Origin: Clostridiales bacterium
Lineage (GTDB): Bacteria > Bacillota > Clostridia > Christensenellales > Borkfalkiaceae
Length of the DNA stretch: 32,377 bases
Assembly: GCA_015055735.1 (NCBI GenBank)
Contig: SVHP01000018.1
Coordinates: 1 to 32,377 of the forward strand
Direction: 5' to 3'
A program made the translations under genes and the position numbers. Of the stretch, positions 16,144-23,280 are shown piece after piece (position 1 is the stretch's first letter; each line of letters starts with the position of its first letter). Under the pieces are notes generated by a model that saw nothing but the letters and a program-made list of their open reading frames with translations, ran no database searches and was not told where the DNA came from.

Positions 16144-16171
16144 AAAGGTAGCAAGAAATTGCTGCCTTTTT
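16144..16171 (+). terminator. Terminator of the T-box/vor operon
   Basis: AAAGGTAGCAA (16144-16154) and TTGCTGCCTTT (16159-16169) pair with one wobble around GAAA, and continue into T's. Confidence 0.85.
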
Positions 16172-16259
16172 ACCTTTTATAGTATTATATCAACTAAGTA
16201 GTGTCATTTTTTGTACTATTTCGCATATATTGAAATAGAAAGCCAAAAAGGAGGAAAAT

Positions 16260-16892
16260 ATGTCGTTTTTCAATAATTTTCAATCGGATAAATGTCCTGG
16301 GCAAATAAACGGAAATCCGTTAAACGGCTTATGCGAAAAGGTGTGCGTTCAAGCAAAAAAGGTTTTTGATGCGTGTATGCAACAAACTCAACTTAATGAT
16401 ATAGTTTTAAACATAACAAATTTAACCCCGTCAAATCCTACATATCCGTTAACTTTTGTTAGTGCAAAAAGTACCACGTCACAAGGAACTATCAGTAATT
16501 TATTAATTGATCCACTTACCGAACGACCAAATTGTGCAAGGGTTAGAGCAGACGTTATAATTCCAGTGTCGGTTGCTTATACCGATGCAAACGGTGTAGA
16601 AGGTGTTGCTACTTCATCTATAACCGTCACAAAAGACGTCATTTTAAATATACCATCAGCATCTATAATGCCGTATATGGTAGAAGCTGTCGTTTCAATG
16701 GTGTCTACGCAAGGCACGTATACCGATTTAAATCAGTTCGTTATTGATGCTTGCGTATCTATAATAATGAAGATAGTAATGGAAGTTGAACTTTTAATTC
16801 CATCGTATGGATATGCCGTAATACCACCTTGTCAAGAATACACACAAGAGGTGTGCGCTGGATTTTTTGAATTGCCAATGTATCCACAATAA
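16260..16892 (+). CDS. Unrecognised Cys-containing protein, possibly spore-associated
   Basis: A 210-residue protein I do not recognise. It has no signal peptide and no clear membrane segment. The N-terminus is Cys-rich: Cys12, 25, 29 and 39, in a CEKVCVQAKKVFDAC stretch. The middle is rich in Thr, Ser and Val and looks beta-structured, and further Cys occur near the C-terminus (ACVSI, PPCQE, EVCAG). The layout recalls uncharacterised clostridial spore-coat-like proteins, but no named family can be supported. It has a very strong AAAGGAGG and stands alone between two terminators. CATATATT at 16224-16231 resembles a sigma-E/K -10 box, without a clear -35. Confidence 0.75.
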   Translation: MSFFNNFQSDKCPGQINGNPLNGLCEKVCVQAKKVFDACMQQTQLNDIVLNITNLTPSNPTYPLTFVSAKSTTSQGTISNLLIDPLTERPNCARVRADVIIPVSVAYTDANGVEGVATSSITVTKDVILNIPSASIMPYMVEAVVSMVSTQGTYTDLNQFVIDACVSIIMKIVMEVELLIPSYGYAVIPPCQEYTQEVCAGFFELPMYPQ

Positions 16893-16916
16893 TTGATTTA
16901 GGCTTGTATTAAAAAC

Positions 16917-16953
16917 AAAAAGGAAAAACTTACAAAAAGTTTTTCCTTTTTTT
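16917..16953. terminator. Bidirectional terminator between convergent genes
   Basis: AAAAAGGAAAAACTT (16917-16931) and AAGTTTTTCCTTTTT (16937-16951) form a perfect 15-pair hairpin with A's before and T's after. It can serve the 16260 gene on the plus strand and the XRE gene on the minus strand. Confidence 0.85.
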
Positions 16954-16972
16954 CTATTTTCACATATTTAAA

Positions 16973-17203
16973 TTAATCGTCGAAGCCAAAAAGGTCGTTT
17001 GGGGTAATATCAAATCGTTTGCATAAATAAACAATTTTGTCATAATCTAATTGAATTCTTCCTGTTTCATATTCACTGTAATCAGATTGATATTTGTTTA
17101 ACTCAGTTGCAATTTGTTTTTGAGTTATTCCCTTTAATTTTCGTGCTAATTTTAAGTTTTTTCCTACTAGAATAGAAAGGTTTGCTTCTCGGTTATTTAC
17201 CAA
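16973..17203 (-). CDS. Small XRE-family HTH regulator
   Basis: A 76-residue single-domain DNA-binding protein. The helix-turn-helix covers nearly the whole length: LKLARKLKGITQKQIATELN, then YQSDYSEYETGRIQLDYDKI. The start is TTG at 17203, chosen because AAAAGGAG lies 8 bases upstream on the minus strand and no Met occurs later in the frame. There is no sensor domain, so it would respond by oligomer state or to another protein. It is divergent from the 17360 membrane protein gene, whose promoter contains a 9+9 palindrome, the likely operator. A TATAAT on the minus strand (17227-17232) may serve its own gene. Confidence 0.88.
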   Translation of the reverse strand: MVNNREANLSILVGKNLKLARKLKGITQKQIATELNKYQSDYSEYETGRIQLDYDKIVYLCKRFDITPNDLFGFDD

Positions 17204-17291
17204 TTTTTTTATCTCCTTTTAGTAAAATTATACAAAAACAAGAAGAACGATAATTTTTATGTAAATAATAGTATTTTTTCCACTATTTTAC

Positions 17292-17320
17292 TTGACATAT
17301 AGGAAAAATTCCTATATAAT
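17292..17320 (+). promoter_or_regulatory. Consensus promoter of the DUF4190-like gene
   Basis: Perfect TTGACA (17292-17297), a 17-base spacer and perfect TATAAT (17315-17320). Such a strong promoter would be expected to need repression. Confidence 0.88.
17297..17317. promoter_or_regulatory. Palindromic operator candidate for the XRE regulator
   Basis: ATATAGGAA-AAA-TTCCTATAT: nine perfectly paired bases on each side of AAA. It fills the spacer between the -35 and -10 boxes, a classic repressor position. The adjacent divergent XRE gene makes it the first candidate for the binding protein. Confidence 0.65.
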
Positions 17321-17359
17321 TACTTACATTAAAAACAAATTTACAAAGGAGGTTTCTCT

Positions 17360-17653
17360 ATGGGAAAAGGTCTATCAGTAACAGGTTTCGTTTTATCGTT
17401 GGTGGGATTAGTATTGTCGATACTTGGCACTTATTTTTCAATTATAGCCCTACCAGTTTCAATCGTTGGTTTAGTACTTTCTGTACTTGGTGGGAAAAAA
17501 GTGAAAGCAAGTGGCGAAAAAAGTGGGTTAGCAACTGCTGGCTTAGTTCTAGGAATTATTGCTGTTGTTTTTTCATCAATATTCTTCTTTACCTGTGGAA
17601 TTTGCGTTTTAGCAGCAGGTTCAGCATTAAGTGGCTTAAATGGATTGATGTAA
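17360..17653 (+). CDS. DUF4190-like small membrane protein
   Basis: A 97-residue hydrophobic protein. Two closely spaced hydrophobic segments (about residues 6-45) are followed by a charged GGKKVKASGEKSG turn, then another glycine-rich membrane segment (about 56-92). The repeated GLVLSxLG/GLVLGIIAV pattern is characteristic of DUF4190-like proteins, whose function is unknown. A strong AAAGGAGG precedes ATG 17360. With its XRE neighbour it forms a compact two-gene module. Confidence 0.75.
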   Translation: MGKGLSVTGFVLSLVGLVLSILGTYFSIIALPVSIVGLVLSVLGGKKVKASGEKSGLATAGLVLGIIAVVFSSIFFFTCGICVLAAGSALSGLNGLM

Positions 17654-17680
17654 GATTTTGCAAACAGTAAAACAAAGTGT

Positions 17681-17714
17681 AAAAGTGGTTTTTTAAAACC
17701 ACTTTTCTATTTTT
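17681..17714 (+). terminator. Terminator after the DUF4190-like gene
   Basis: AAAAGTGGTTTT (17681-17692) and AAAACCACTTTT (17695-17706) form a perfect hairpin with a very short loop; a T-rich tract follows. Confidence 0.75.
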
Positions 17715-17726
17715 AAGAGGTTTATT

Positions 17727-18500
17727 GTGTACATATCTATTTTTGGTAATGATATCCCAATGTATGGAATTTTATTCTTTTTGGGTATTTTTATTTCAGT
17801 AATTCTTGCGATAATTTTTGTTAAGCAAAGCAAGATAAGTCTTTTTGATTTTTTCTCTGCCGTTGCATTTATTTTGATTGGTGCGATTATCGGTGCAAAA
17901 GCCTTATTTATTATTGCATCGATTGATTTAATAGTTGAATTACAATTGTCGTTTATGGAAGTAATGAGAGGAGGCTTTGTATTTTACGGTGGGTTAATTG
18001 GCGGTGCTCTCGGCTTGTGGTTGTATTGTAAATTCTTCAAAATGTCAATGCGAAAACTTTGTCCAATTTGCTCAACTGTTTTACCGTTGGGACATGCGAT
18101 AGGTAGAATAGGGTGCTTTTTTGCTGGTTGTTGTTATGGTATAGAGTATCACGGCGCATTGTCTTACACTTATACACAAAGTATAAATATCTTTACGCCA
18201 ATAGGCGTACCCTTATTGCCAATACAATTAATTGAGAGTTTTATTCTCTTGTTAATATTTGCTATATGTTTAATTTTCTATTTGAAAAATAGGGAATCGT
18301 ATTTATCGTCAATAGTTTATTCTATATCATATGCAGTTGTTAGATTTGTGTTAGAATTTTTTAGGGGCGATGGCGAAAGAGGTGGCGTTTTAGGGCTTTC
18401 AACTTCCCAATGGATAAGCATTTTAATCGTTTTGTTTATAGTTTCTTTAATAATTATTCATAAGAGAAGGAATTTTGATAATGCTATAAAGAAATCATAG
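17727..18500 (+). CDS. lgt: Prolipoprotein diacylglyceryl transferase (Lgt) family protein
   Basis: A 257-residue polytopic membrane protein with about seven hydrophobic segments. GGFVFYGGLIGG and the signature region HAIGRIGCFFAGCCYG match the Lgt family, and VLEFFRGDGERG near the C-terminus matches its conserved Arg segment. Lgt moves diacylglycerol from phosphatidylglycerol to the lipobox Cys of prelipoproteins. The CFFAGCCYG form differs from the classical GNFxNxE signature and marks a clostridial-type subgroup, so this may be a paralogue and not the housekeeping enzyme. The start is GTG 17727 with AAGAGG upstream. Confidence 0.82.
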   Translation: MYISIFGNDIPMYGILFFLGIFISVILAIIFVKQSKISLFDFFSAVAFILIGAIIGAKALFIIASIDLIVELQLSFMEVMRGGFVFYGGLIGGALGLWLYCKFFKMSMRKLCPICSTVLPLGHAIGRIGCFFAGCCYGIEYHGALSYTYTQSINIFTPIGVPLLPIQLIESFILLLIFAICLIFYLKNRESYLSSIVYSISYAVVRFVLEFFRGDGERGGVLGLSTSQWISILIVLFIVSLIIIHKRRNFDNAIKKS

Positions 18501-18526
18501 ATAATTTTAGATGAATAAATATAATT

Positions 18527-18567
18527 AAAGACTTTAGAATTGTTTATAATCCTAGAGTCTTTTTTTA
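18527..18567 (+). terminator. Terminator after the lgt-like gene
   Basis: AAAGACTTTAG (18527-18537) pairs with CTAGAGTCTTT (18552-18562) with one wobble, followed by T's. Confidence 0.75.
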
Positions 18568-18584
18568 TTTATATTTTGATTTAC

Positions 18585-18613
18585 TTGTCAAAATAAAATT
18601 ATTGTGCTACACT
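18585..18613 (+). promoter_or_regulatory. Promoter giving a probable leaderless transcript
   Basis: TTGTCA (18585-18590), 17 bases, TACACT (18608-18613). The start codon A is at 18620, only seven bases past the -10 box, where transcription itself should start. No Shine-Dalgarno is present. Confidence 0.55.
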
Positions 18614-18619
18614 TTAGTT

Positions 18620-19318
18620 ATGAAAATTTATGCTATCAGCGATTTACATATATCGACTAATACCAATAAGCCAATGGATATTTTTGGTGGAAATTGGGTG
18701 GGATATATGGATAAAATACGTGAAGATTGGAATAAAAAAGTGACCGATGACGACGTCGTTTTAATAGGTGGCGATATAAGTTGGGCAATGAATATTGAAG
18801 ACGCTAAAAAAGACTTGGAAAGTTTGGCTGACTTAAAAGGTAAAAAGGTTCTTATTAAAGGTAACCACGATTATTGGTGGAGTGGAATAGGTAAGGTTAG
18901 AGATATTCTTCCACCTAGTTTTTATGCATTGCAAAACGATAGTATTCGTTTTGACGGGGTCGTTATTTGTGGTTCTAGATGTTGGAGTGTTCCAGGTTCT
19001 CCTGATTTTAAGGAGCAAGATAGAAAAATTTATTTAAGAGAAATAGAAAGACTTAAACTCTCGTTTAAGGCAGTGGAAAAGATAAAACAAGAAGGGGATA
19101 AACTCATAGCGCTCGTGCATTATCCACCTTTTAATGTGCATAGAGAAGATTCTGGTTTTACTGAAATATTCAAAGAAAACAAAGTTGATTACGTGATTTA
19201 TGGGCATTTGCATGGTAAAAACGTTCGTGCTGATAAATTGGTCGTGAAAGACGGTATTAAATATTATTTAACCTCTTGTGATAAAGTCGATAATAAATTA
19301 ACTGAGGTAGAATTATGA
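18620..19318 (+). CDS. Calcineurin-like metallophosphoesterase (COG1768 type)
   Basis: A 232-residue phosphoesterase with all metal motifs: ISDLHIS at the N-terminus, IGGDISWAM, KGNHDYWW, LVHYPPF and IYGHLHG. The segment PMDIFGGNWVGYM is typical of a compact Firmicutes family (COG1768) whose substrate is not known. ATG 18620 is chosen over the upstream in-frame TTG at 18602 because the protein aligns from MKIYAISDLH. Neither start has a ribosome site. The last codons overlap the next gene by four bases (ATGA). Confidence 0.88.
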   Translation: MKIYAISDLHISTNTNKPMDIFGGNWVGYMDKIREDWNKKVTDDDVVLIGGDISWAMNIEDAKKDLESLADLKGKKVLIKGNHDYWWSGIGKVRDILPPSFYALQNDSIRFDGVVICGSRCWSVPGSPDFKEQDRKIYLREIERLKLSFKAVEKIKQEGDKLIALVHYPPFNVHREDSGFTEIFKENKVDYVIYGHLHGKNVRADKLVVKDGIKYYLTSCDKVDNKLTEVEL

Positions 19319-20466
19319 TAGAACAAAAAAGCAACAGTGGATTTAAGAACTATTTAAGGAATTTGCCAAAGCGATATTTTATTACGGCATTTTCAGGTAT
19401 GGCTCAAGGCTTATTCGTGACATTAATTGCCGGTACGATTTTGGCGACTATTTCTACCGAAATTATTACTACGAAAAATATTTTTGGACAAATATTGTAC
19501 TATATTGCAAGTATGGCAAAAACGCTTATGGGTGCAGGAATTGGCGTCGGTATCGCTTATGCTTTAGGGAAGAATAAACTATTGATTTTTTCGGCAGGCG
19601 TTGCAGGTTTTATAGGTGCATTTGCAGACAAACTACTTTTTGGTACGTTTATGGGTGCTTTGTTTCCGTTAGTTAAAGCACCGTTTCTTGCAGTTTCTTT
19701 TGGCGCACCAGGTAATCCTATCGGTGCGTACGTTGTCACCATGTTCGTTATTGAATTGGTTGAACTTTATGCAGGAAAAACTAAACTTGATATTATTTTG
19801 ATTCCACTTGGAACTATGTTATTGGCTTTTATAGGGCTGTTCATTGCTGCTCCATTTATTTGGTTAGTAGACCAACTTGGTATTCTAATTGCGCAAGCAA
19901 CTAAGATAACGCCTTTCTTTATGGGTATTATCGTTTCGGTTGTAATGGGTATATTGTTGACAATGCCGACGTCTTCTGCTGCAATATGGATTGCAGTTGC
20001 AAAATCAGTCATTGAAGCAGGTGGAGAAAATGCAAACTATATGTTAATTGCAGGTGGCGCAGCAACCGTTGGTTGTGCGTGTCATATGCTAGGTTTTGCT
20101 GTTGCAAGTTTTAGAGAAAACGGCGTAGGTGGTTTAATTGCTCAAGGTGTTGGAACAAGTATGTTGCAAATACCTAACATTATGAAAAAACCTATAATTA
20201 TGCTTCCTATGATAATTTCAAGCGCTGTTTTAGGTCCGCTTTCAACTTGTGTATTTATGTTGAAATGTAGTTATAATGGTGGAGGTATGGGTACTAGTGG
20301 TTTTGTAGGAGTTATAGATTTGTTTACCAATACTACGGGCACTTTAGGTGTTGTTGGAATTATACTTCTTATGATCGTACTTCCTGTAATATTGAATATC
20401 TTAATAAGTGAGTTTATGAGGAAAAAGAATTGGATAAAATTTGGGGATATGAAACTTCCCGACTAA
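19315..20466 (+). CDS. EIIC-like membrane transporter (PTS_EIIC_2 family)
   Basis: A 383-residue integral membrane protein with about nine to ten hydrophobic helices. LVTLIAGTILATI, FGAPGNPIGAYV and LTMPTSSAAIWIA fit the PTS_EIIC_2 family, relatives of PTS sugar permeases. No EIIA or EIIB domain is fused, and none is encoded nearby, so a phosphotransferase role is not shown. The gene overlaps the phosphoesterase by four bases, so the two are translationally coupled, which is an unusual pairing. Confidence 0.82.
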   Translation: MIEQKSNSGFKNYLRNLPKRYFITAFSGMAQGLFVTLIAGTILATISTEIITTKNIFGQILYYIASMAKTLMGAGIGVGIAYALGKNKLLIFSAGVAGFIGAFADKLLFGTFMGALFPLVKAPFLAVSFGAPGNPIGAYVVTMFVIELVELYAGKTKLDIILIPLGTMLLAFIGLFIAAPFIWLVDQLGILIAQATKITPFFMGIIVSVVMGILLTMPTSSAAIWIAVAKSVIEAGGENANYMLIAGGAATVGCACHMLGFAVASFRENGVGGLIAQGVGTSMLQIPNIMKKPIIMLPMIISSAVLGPLSTCVFMLKCSYNGGGMGTSGFVGVIDLFTNTTGTLGVVGIILLMIVLPVILNILISEFMRKKNWIKFGDMKLPD

Positions 20467-20488
20467 ATTTAATAAAATAAATACAAAT

Positions 20489-20529
20489 AAAAAATGAACA
20501 CAAAATTAAAGTTTTGTGTTCATTTTTTT
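20489..20529. terminator. Bidirectional terminator between EIIC-like and AraC genes
   Basis: The arms 20489-20505 and 20512-20528 pair almost perfectly around TTAAAG, with A's leading and T's trailing. The AraC stop codon lies in the loop (20506-20508). Confidence 0.88.
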
Positions 20530-21387
20530 ATACATTGTCGGGGTAATACCCGATATTTTTTTAAATGTTTTTGAAAAGTAGTTGGGGGTATCAAAGCATA
20601 ATTTGTCGGCAATTTCGTTTATAGAATAAACGTTTTGTCTAAGTAACTTTTTTGCTTCGTTGATTTTTAAGTTGACGTAATATTCGATAATGGTTTTACC
20701 CGTTTGCTTTTTAAATTGTTTGAAAATATAAGATTTTGAATAGTGAGTTTTTTGGCAAATGTAATCGATTGAAATATTAGAATAAATATTTTCTTTAAGG
20801 AGAATTTTTATATCTTTAATCAGCTTATTTCCTAGTTCAAATTCAGAAATGAAAGTGTTGTTTCCTTGGATAGTCTCAGTTTGGGTTTTCATTATGTCAA
20901 TCAATAAGAGTTCAAGTAAGTTTTTGATTATTTGTTCGCCACCGAGCGTTGGGGAAGGAAGGATTTTCATCTTTTTTAAATTAGGATCGGAATAAGGGAT
21001 ATCAAAGGTAAGCTTTGCTTGGTTTAATATTAGGTATAAATACTTAACTTGTTCGGGGGTTAAAGTAATAACTTTATCTTCAAAAAAATGCATTGCTTCA
21101 GAATGACATTCGAACGATATAATAAATACTTTAGGCTTTTGCTTGCCGTCTGCTGAGTGTGCGTGAGTAAAATCAGGCTTATAAAAAATCATATTGCCTT
21201 GTGTTAATAGAGTTTGTCCACTTTCAGTTGAACAAATTAAATCGTTTTTATCAGTGTATACTATTTCCCAAAAATTGTGCTTTTCAAAATCGTATGAAAA
21301 ATCTTTGTCAAATTCAAAATAGTGTATAGTAACAATTTTATTTATTACTATTAGGTCTTTTAATTTATGCTTAAAATATTTTTTCAT
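20506..21387 (-). CDS. AraC-family regulator with N-terminal cupin
   Basis: A 293-residue regulator. The N-terminal part (about 1-110) is a cupin-like sensor (HNFWEIVYT, LTQGNMIFYKPDFTHAH), and the C-terminal 100 residues carry two helix-turn-helix motifs (ISIDYICQKTHYSKSYIFKQ and INEIADKLCFDTPNYFSKTF) ending in GITPTMYKK. It is divergent from the PIG-L-led sugar cluster and is the obvious candidate regulator; its ligand is presumably a sugar from that pathway. There is no ribosome site, and the -10 box lies so close to ATG that the mRNA is probably leaderless. Confidence 0.92.
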   Translation of the reverse strand: MKKYFKHKLKDLIVINKIVTIHYFEFDKDFSYDFEKHNFWEIVYTDKNDLICSTESGQTLLTQGNMIFYKPDFTHAHSADGKQKPKVFIISFECHSEAMHFFEDKVITLTPEQVKYLYLILNQAKLTFDIPYSDPNLKKMKILPSPTLGGEQIIKNLLELLLIDIMKTQTETIQGNNTFISEFELGNKLIKDIKILLKENIYSNISIDYICQKTHYSKSYIFKQFKKQTGKTIIEYYVNLKINEAKKLLRQNVYSINEIADKLCFDTPNYFSKTFKKISGITPTMYKKMNTKL

Positions 21388-21393
21388 AAGTAT

Positions 21394-21422
21394 ATTATAA
21401 CATAATCTTTTTAATTTTACAA
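21394..21422 (-). promoter_or_regulatory. Promoter of the AraC gene, leaderless
   Basis: On the minus strand TTGTAA (21422-21417), 17 bases, TATAAT (21399-21394); ATG begins at 21387, seven bases past the -10 box. The -35/-10 pair is the same as that found for gyrB. Confidence 0.65.
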
Positions 21423-21458
21423 GTAGATTATTTTACCTTTTTTGGCTATTTTATGGCA

Positions 21459-21487
21459 TTGTGTTTTTGTTATCTATATTATATAAT
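21459..21487 (+). promoter_or_regulatory. Promoter of the sugar cluster
   Basis: TTGTGT (21459-21464), 17 bases, perfect TATAAT (21482-21487). The weak -35 box fits a promoter helped by an activator such as the divergent AraC protein. Confidence 0.5.
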
Positions 21488-21515
21488 GTAATAAAAAACA
21501 ATATGAGGAGAAACA

Positions 21516-22241
21516 ATGAGAATTTTAGCAATAGGCGCACATCCTGACGATATTGAAATTGCTTGTTCTGGAACTTTAGCAAAATGCGTTCAACGTGGTG
21601 ATACTGTTATCGTATGTCACGCATCAAGTGGTAATTTAGGACACGTTATTATTCCACCTGAAGAATTAAAAGTTATGAGAGCAAACGAAGCCAAAACTGC
21701 TGGTAAACTAGCGGGAATTGAAGTTATTCACGGTGGTTTTGACGATTTGGAAATTTACGAAAACAACCAATCGGCAAGAGATAAGATGGTTGACGTAATA
21801 AGATACGCTAATCCCGACTTGATTATCACTCATGATCCTGATGACTATATGCCTGATCATACGTCGGTTAGCAAACTTGTGTTCGATGCAAGTTTTACGG
21901 CTACTCTTCCAAACTATAAGTGTTCGGTGCATAGATTTACAAAAGACGATACGCCTGCAAAATTAGTGCCTATCTATTATATGGATACTTTGGCTGGCGT
22001 AAATTTCAACCCAAGCATGTACGTTGATATTACTAGTACCATAGATCTAAAAATTAAGATGCTAAATTGTCACGAAAGTCAAATTGTGTGGATGAGAGAT
22101 CACGACAATATAGATTTTTGCGATATGGTTAGAACTTGTAGTAGATATCGTGGATATCAATGTGGCGCGGATTACGCCGAAGCGTTTAAGCAATGCCAAG
22201 TATATTTAAAAGGAACTACAAAAAGGCTTTTGCCAGAATAA
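21516..22241 (+). CDS. PIG-L/LmbE family deacetylase
   Basis: A 241-residue zinc-dependent N-deacetylase. The zinc/catalytic motif AHPDD is at residues 8-12, and HDPDDYMPDH (106-115) supplies the second motif. CHESQIVWM is typical of the C-terminal part. The family removes acetyl from N-acetylglucosamine-type sugars and related compounds. It leads a five-gene cluster with an oxidoreductase, a NagB-like protein, a polyol-phosphate dehydrogenase and a sugar kinase, so the substrate is probably an N-acetylated sugar or sugar derivative. TGAGGAG lies 7 bases before ATG. Confidence 0.9.
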   Translation: MRILAIGAHPDDIEIACSGTLAKCVQRGDTVIVCHASSGNLGHVIIPPEELKVMRANEAKTAGKLAGIEVIHGGFDDLEIYENNQSARDKMVDVIRYANPDLIITHDPDDYMPDHTSVSKLVFDASFTATLPNYKCSVHRFTKDDTPAKLVPIYYMDTLAGVNFNPSMYVDITSTIDLKIKMLNCHESQIVWMRDHDNIDFCDMVRTCSRYRGYQCGADYAEAFKQCQVYLKGTTKRLLPE

Positions 22242-22260
22242 TTAGAAAAGGTATTAATGT

Positions 22261-23265
22261 ATGAAATGGTGTGTAATAGGTGCAGGTGGTATTGCTGATA
22301 GAAGAACTATTCCTGCAATATTAAAAGATGAAAAAAGTCAACTTGTAGCCGTTATGGATAGGGTTAAAGAAACAGCAGAGCGCATTGGAAATAAATACAA
22401 CGTAGTGTATTTTACCGATGAAGAAACTATGCTAAAAAGTATAGACTGCGACGCTGTATATATTGGAACGCCTGTGTTTAGTCATTATAATCAAGCGATG
22501 TTGGCGCTCAAATACGGAAAACACGTTTTCGTAGAAAAACCCATAGCGATGAACGTTAAAGAAGGAGAAGAGTTAGCTAACGCTTTTAAGAAGGCTGGAA
22601 AACTTTTATGCGTTGGTTATATGATGAAATACCATAATCTTCACGAAAAAGCAAAGCGAATCGTAAAGAGTGGTGGGATAGGCGCAGTCAATGACGTAAG
22701 GGCGCAGTTTTCTTGTTGGTACCCTGAAATCAAAGGTGCATGGCGTCAAAACAAATCGCTTGGTGGCGGTGGCGCAGTAATGGATCTTGGCGTTCATTGT
22801 ATAGAACTAATAGAAGACCTTCTTGATGAAGAAATAGTGGACGTTAAAGCCTTTTATTCCACAAAGACTTTTTCGTATGAAGTTGACGATGGCGCAGTTA
22901 TAATTTTTAAGACCAAAAGTGGAACTCTAGGACATATAGACGTTAATTTTAATATTCCTGATAATGCATCTGAAAGTAAATTAGAACTTTACGGAGATAA
23001 GGGGTACGTCGTTTGTACAGGCACGCTTGCTCAAGAAGAAAAGGGTAAGCTTTGTCATTTATATTCGCCACAAGGCGAATACGTTGCAGCCCAAAATCGT
23101 ACGACGGATAAACCTGAAGAATATTTAGGGGAAGATGGTAATCTTTATTTGAAACAAATAATTTTCTTCCGTGAAAACATTGAAAGTGGTAAATTAGATT
23201 ATTTTTATACGGATAGAGCGGTTCAAGTACAAAAAATTGTAGAAAAAATATATAATGAAAATTAA
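22261..23265 (+). CDS. Gfo/Idh/MocA family NAD(P)-dependent oxidoreductase
   Basis: A 334-residue oxidoreductase. The N-terminal Rossmann motif is GAGGIADRRTIP, the catalytic-site motif is VEKPIAM, and GGGGAVMDLGVHCIE is the conserved helix of the C-terminal domain. Members oxidise or reduce ring hydroxyls or carry out oxidation-elimination on sugars and inositols. AGAAAAGG lies upstream; the gap to the deacetylase is 19 bases. The substrate is unknown. Confidence 0.92.
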   Translation: MKWCVIGAGGIADRRTIPAILKDEKSQLVAVMDRVKETAERIGNKYNVVYFTDEETMLKSIDCDAVYIGTPVFSHYNQAMLALKYGKHVFVEKPIAMNVKEGEELANAFKKAGKLLCVGYMMKYHNLHEKAKRIVKSGGIGAVNDVRAQFSCWYPEIKGAWRQNKSLGGGGAVMDLGVHCIELIEDLLDEEIVDVKAFYSTKTFSYEVDDGAVIIFKTKSGTLGHIDVNFNIPDNASESKLELYGDKGYVVCTGTLAQEEKGKLCHLYSPQGEYVAAQNRTTDKPEEYLGEDGNLYLKQIIFFRENIESGKLDYFYTDRAVQVQKIVEKIYNEN

Positions 23266-23280
23266 AAGGAGAAAATAATT

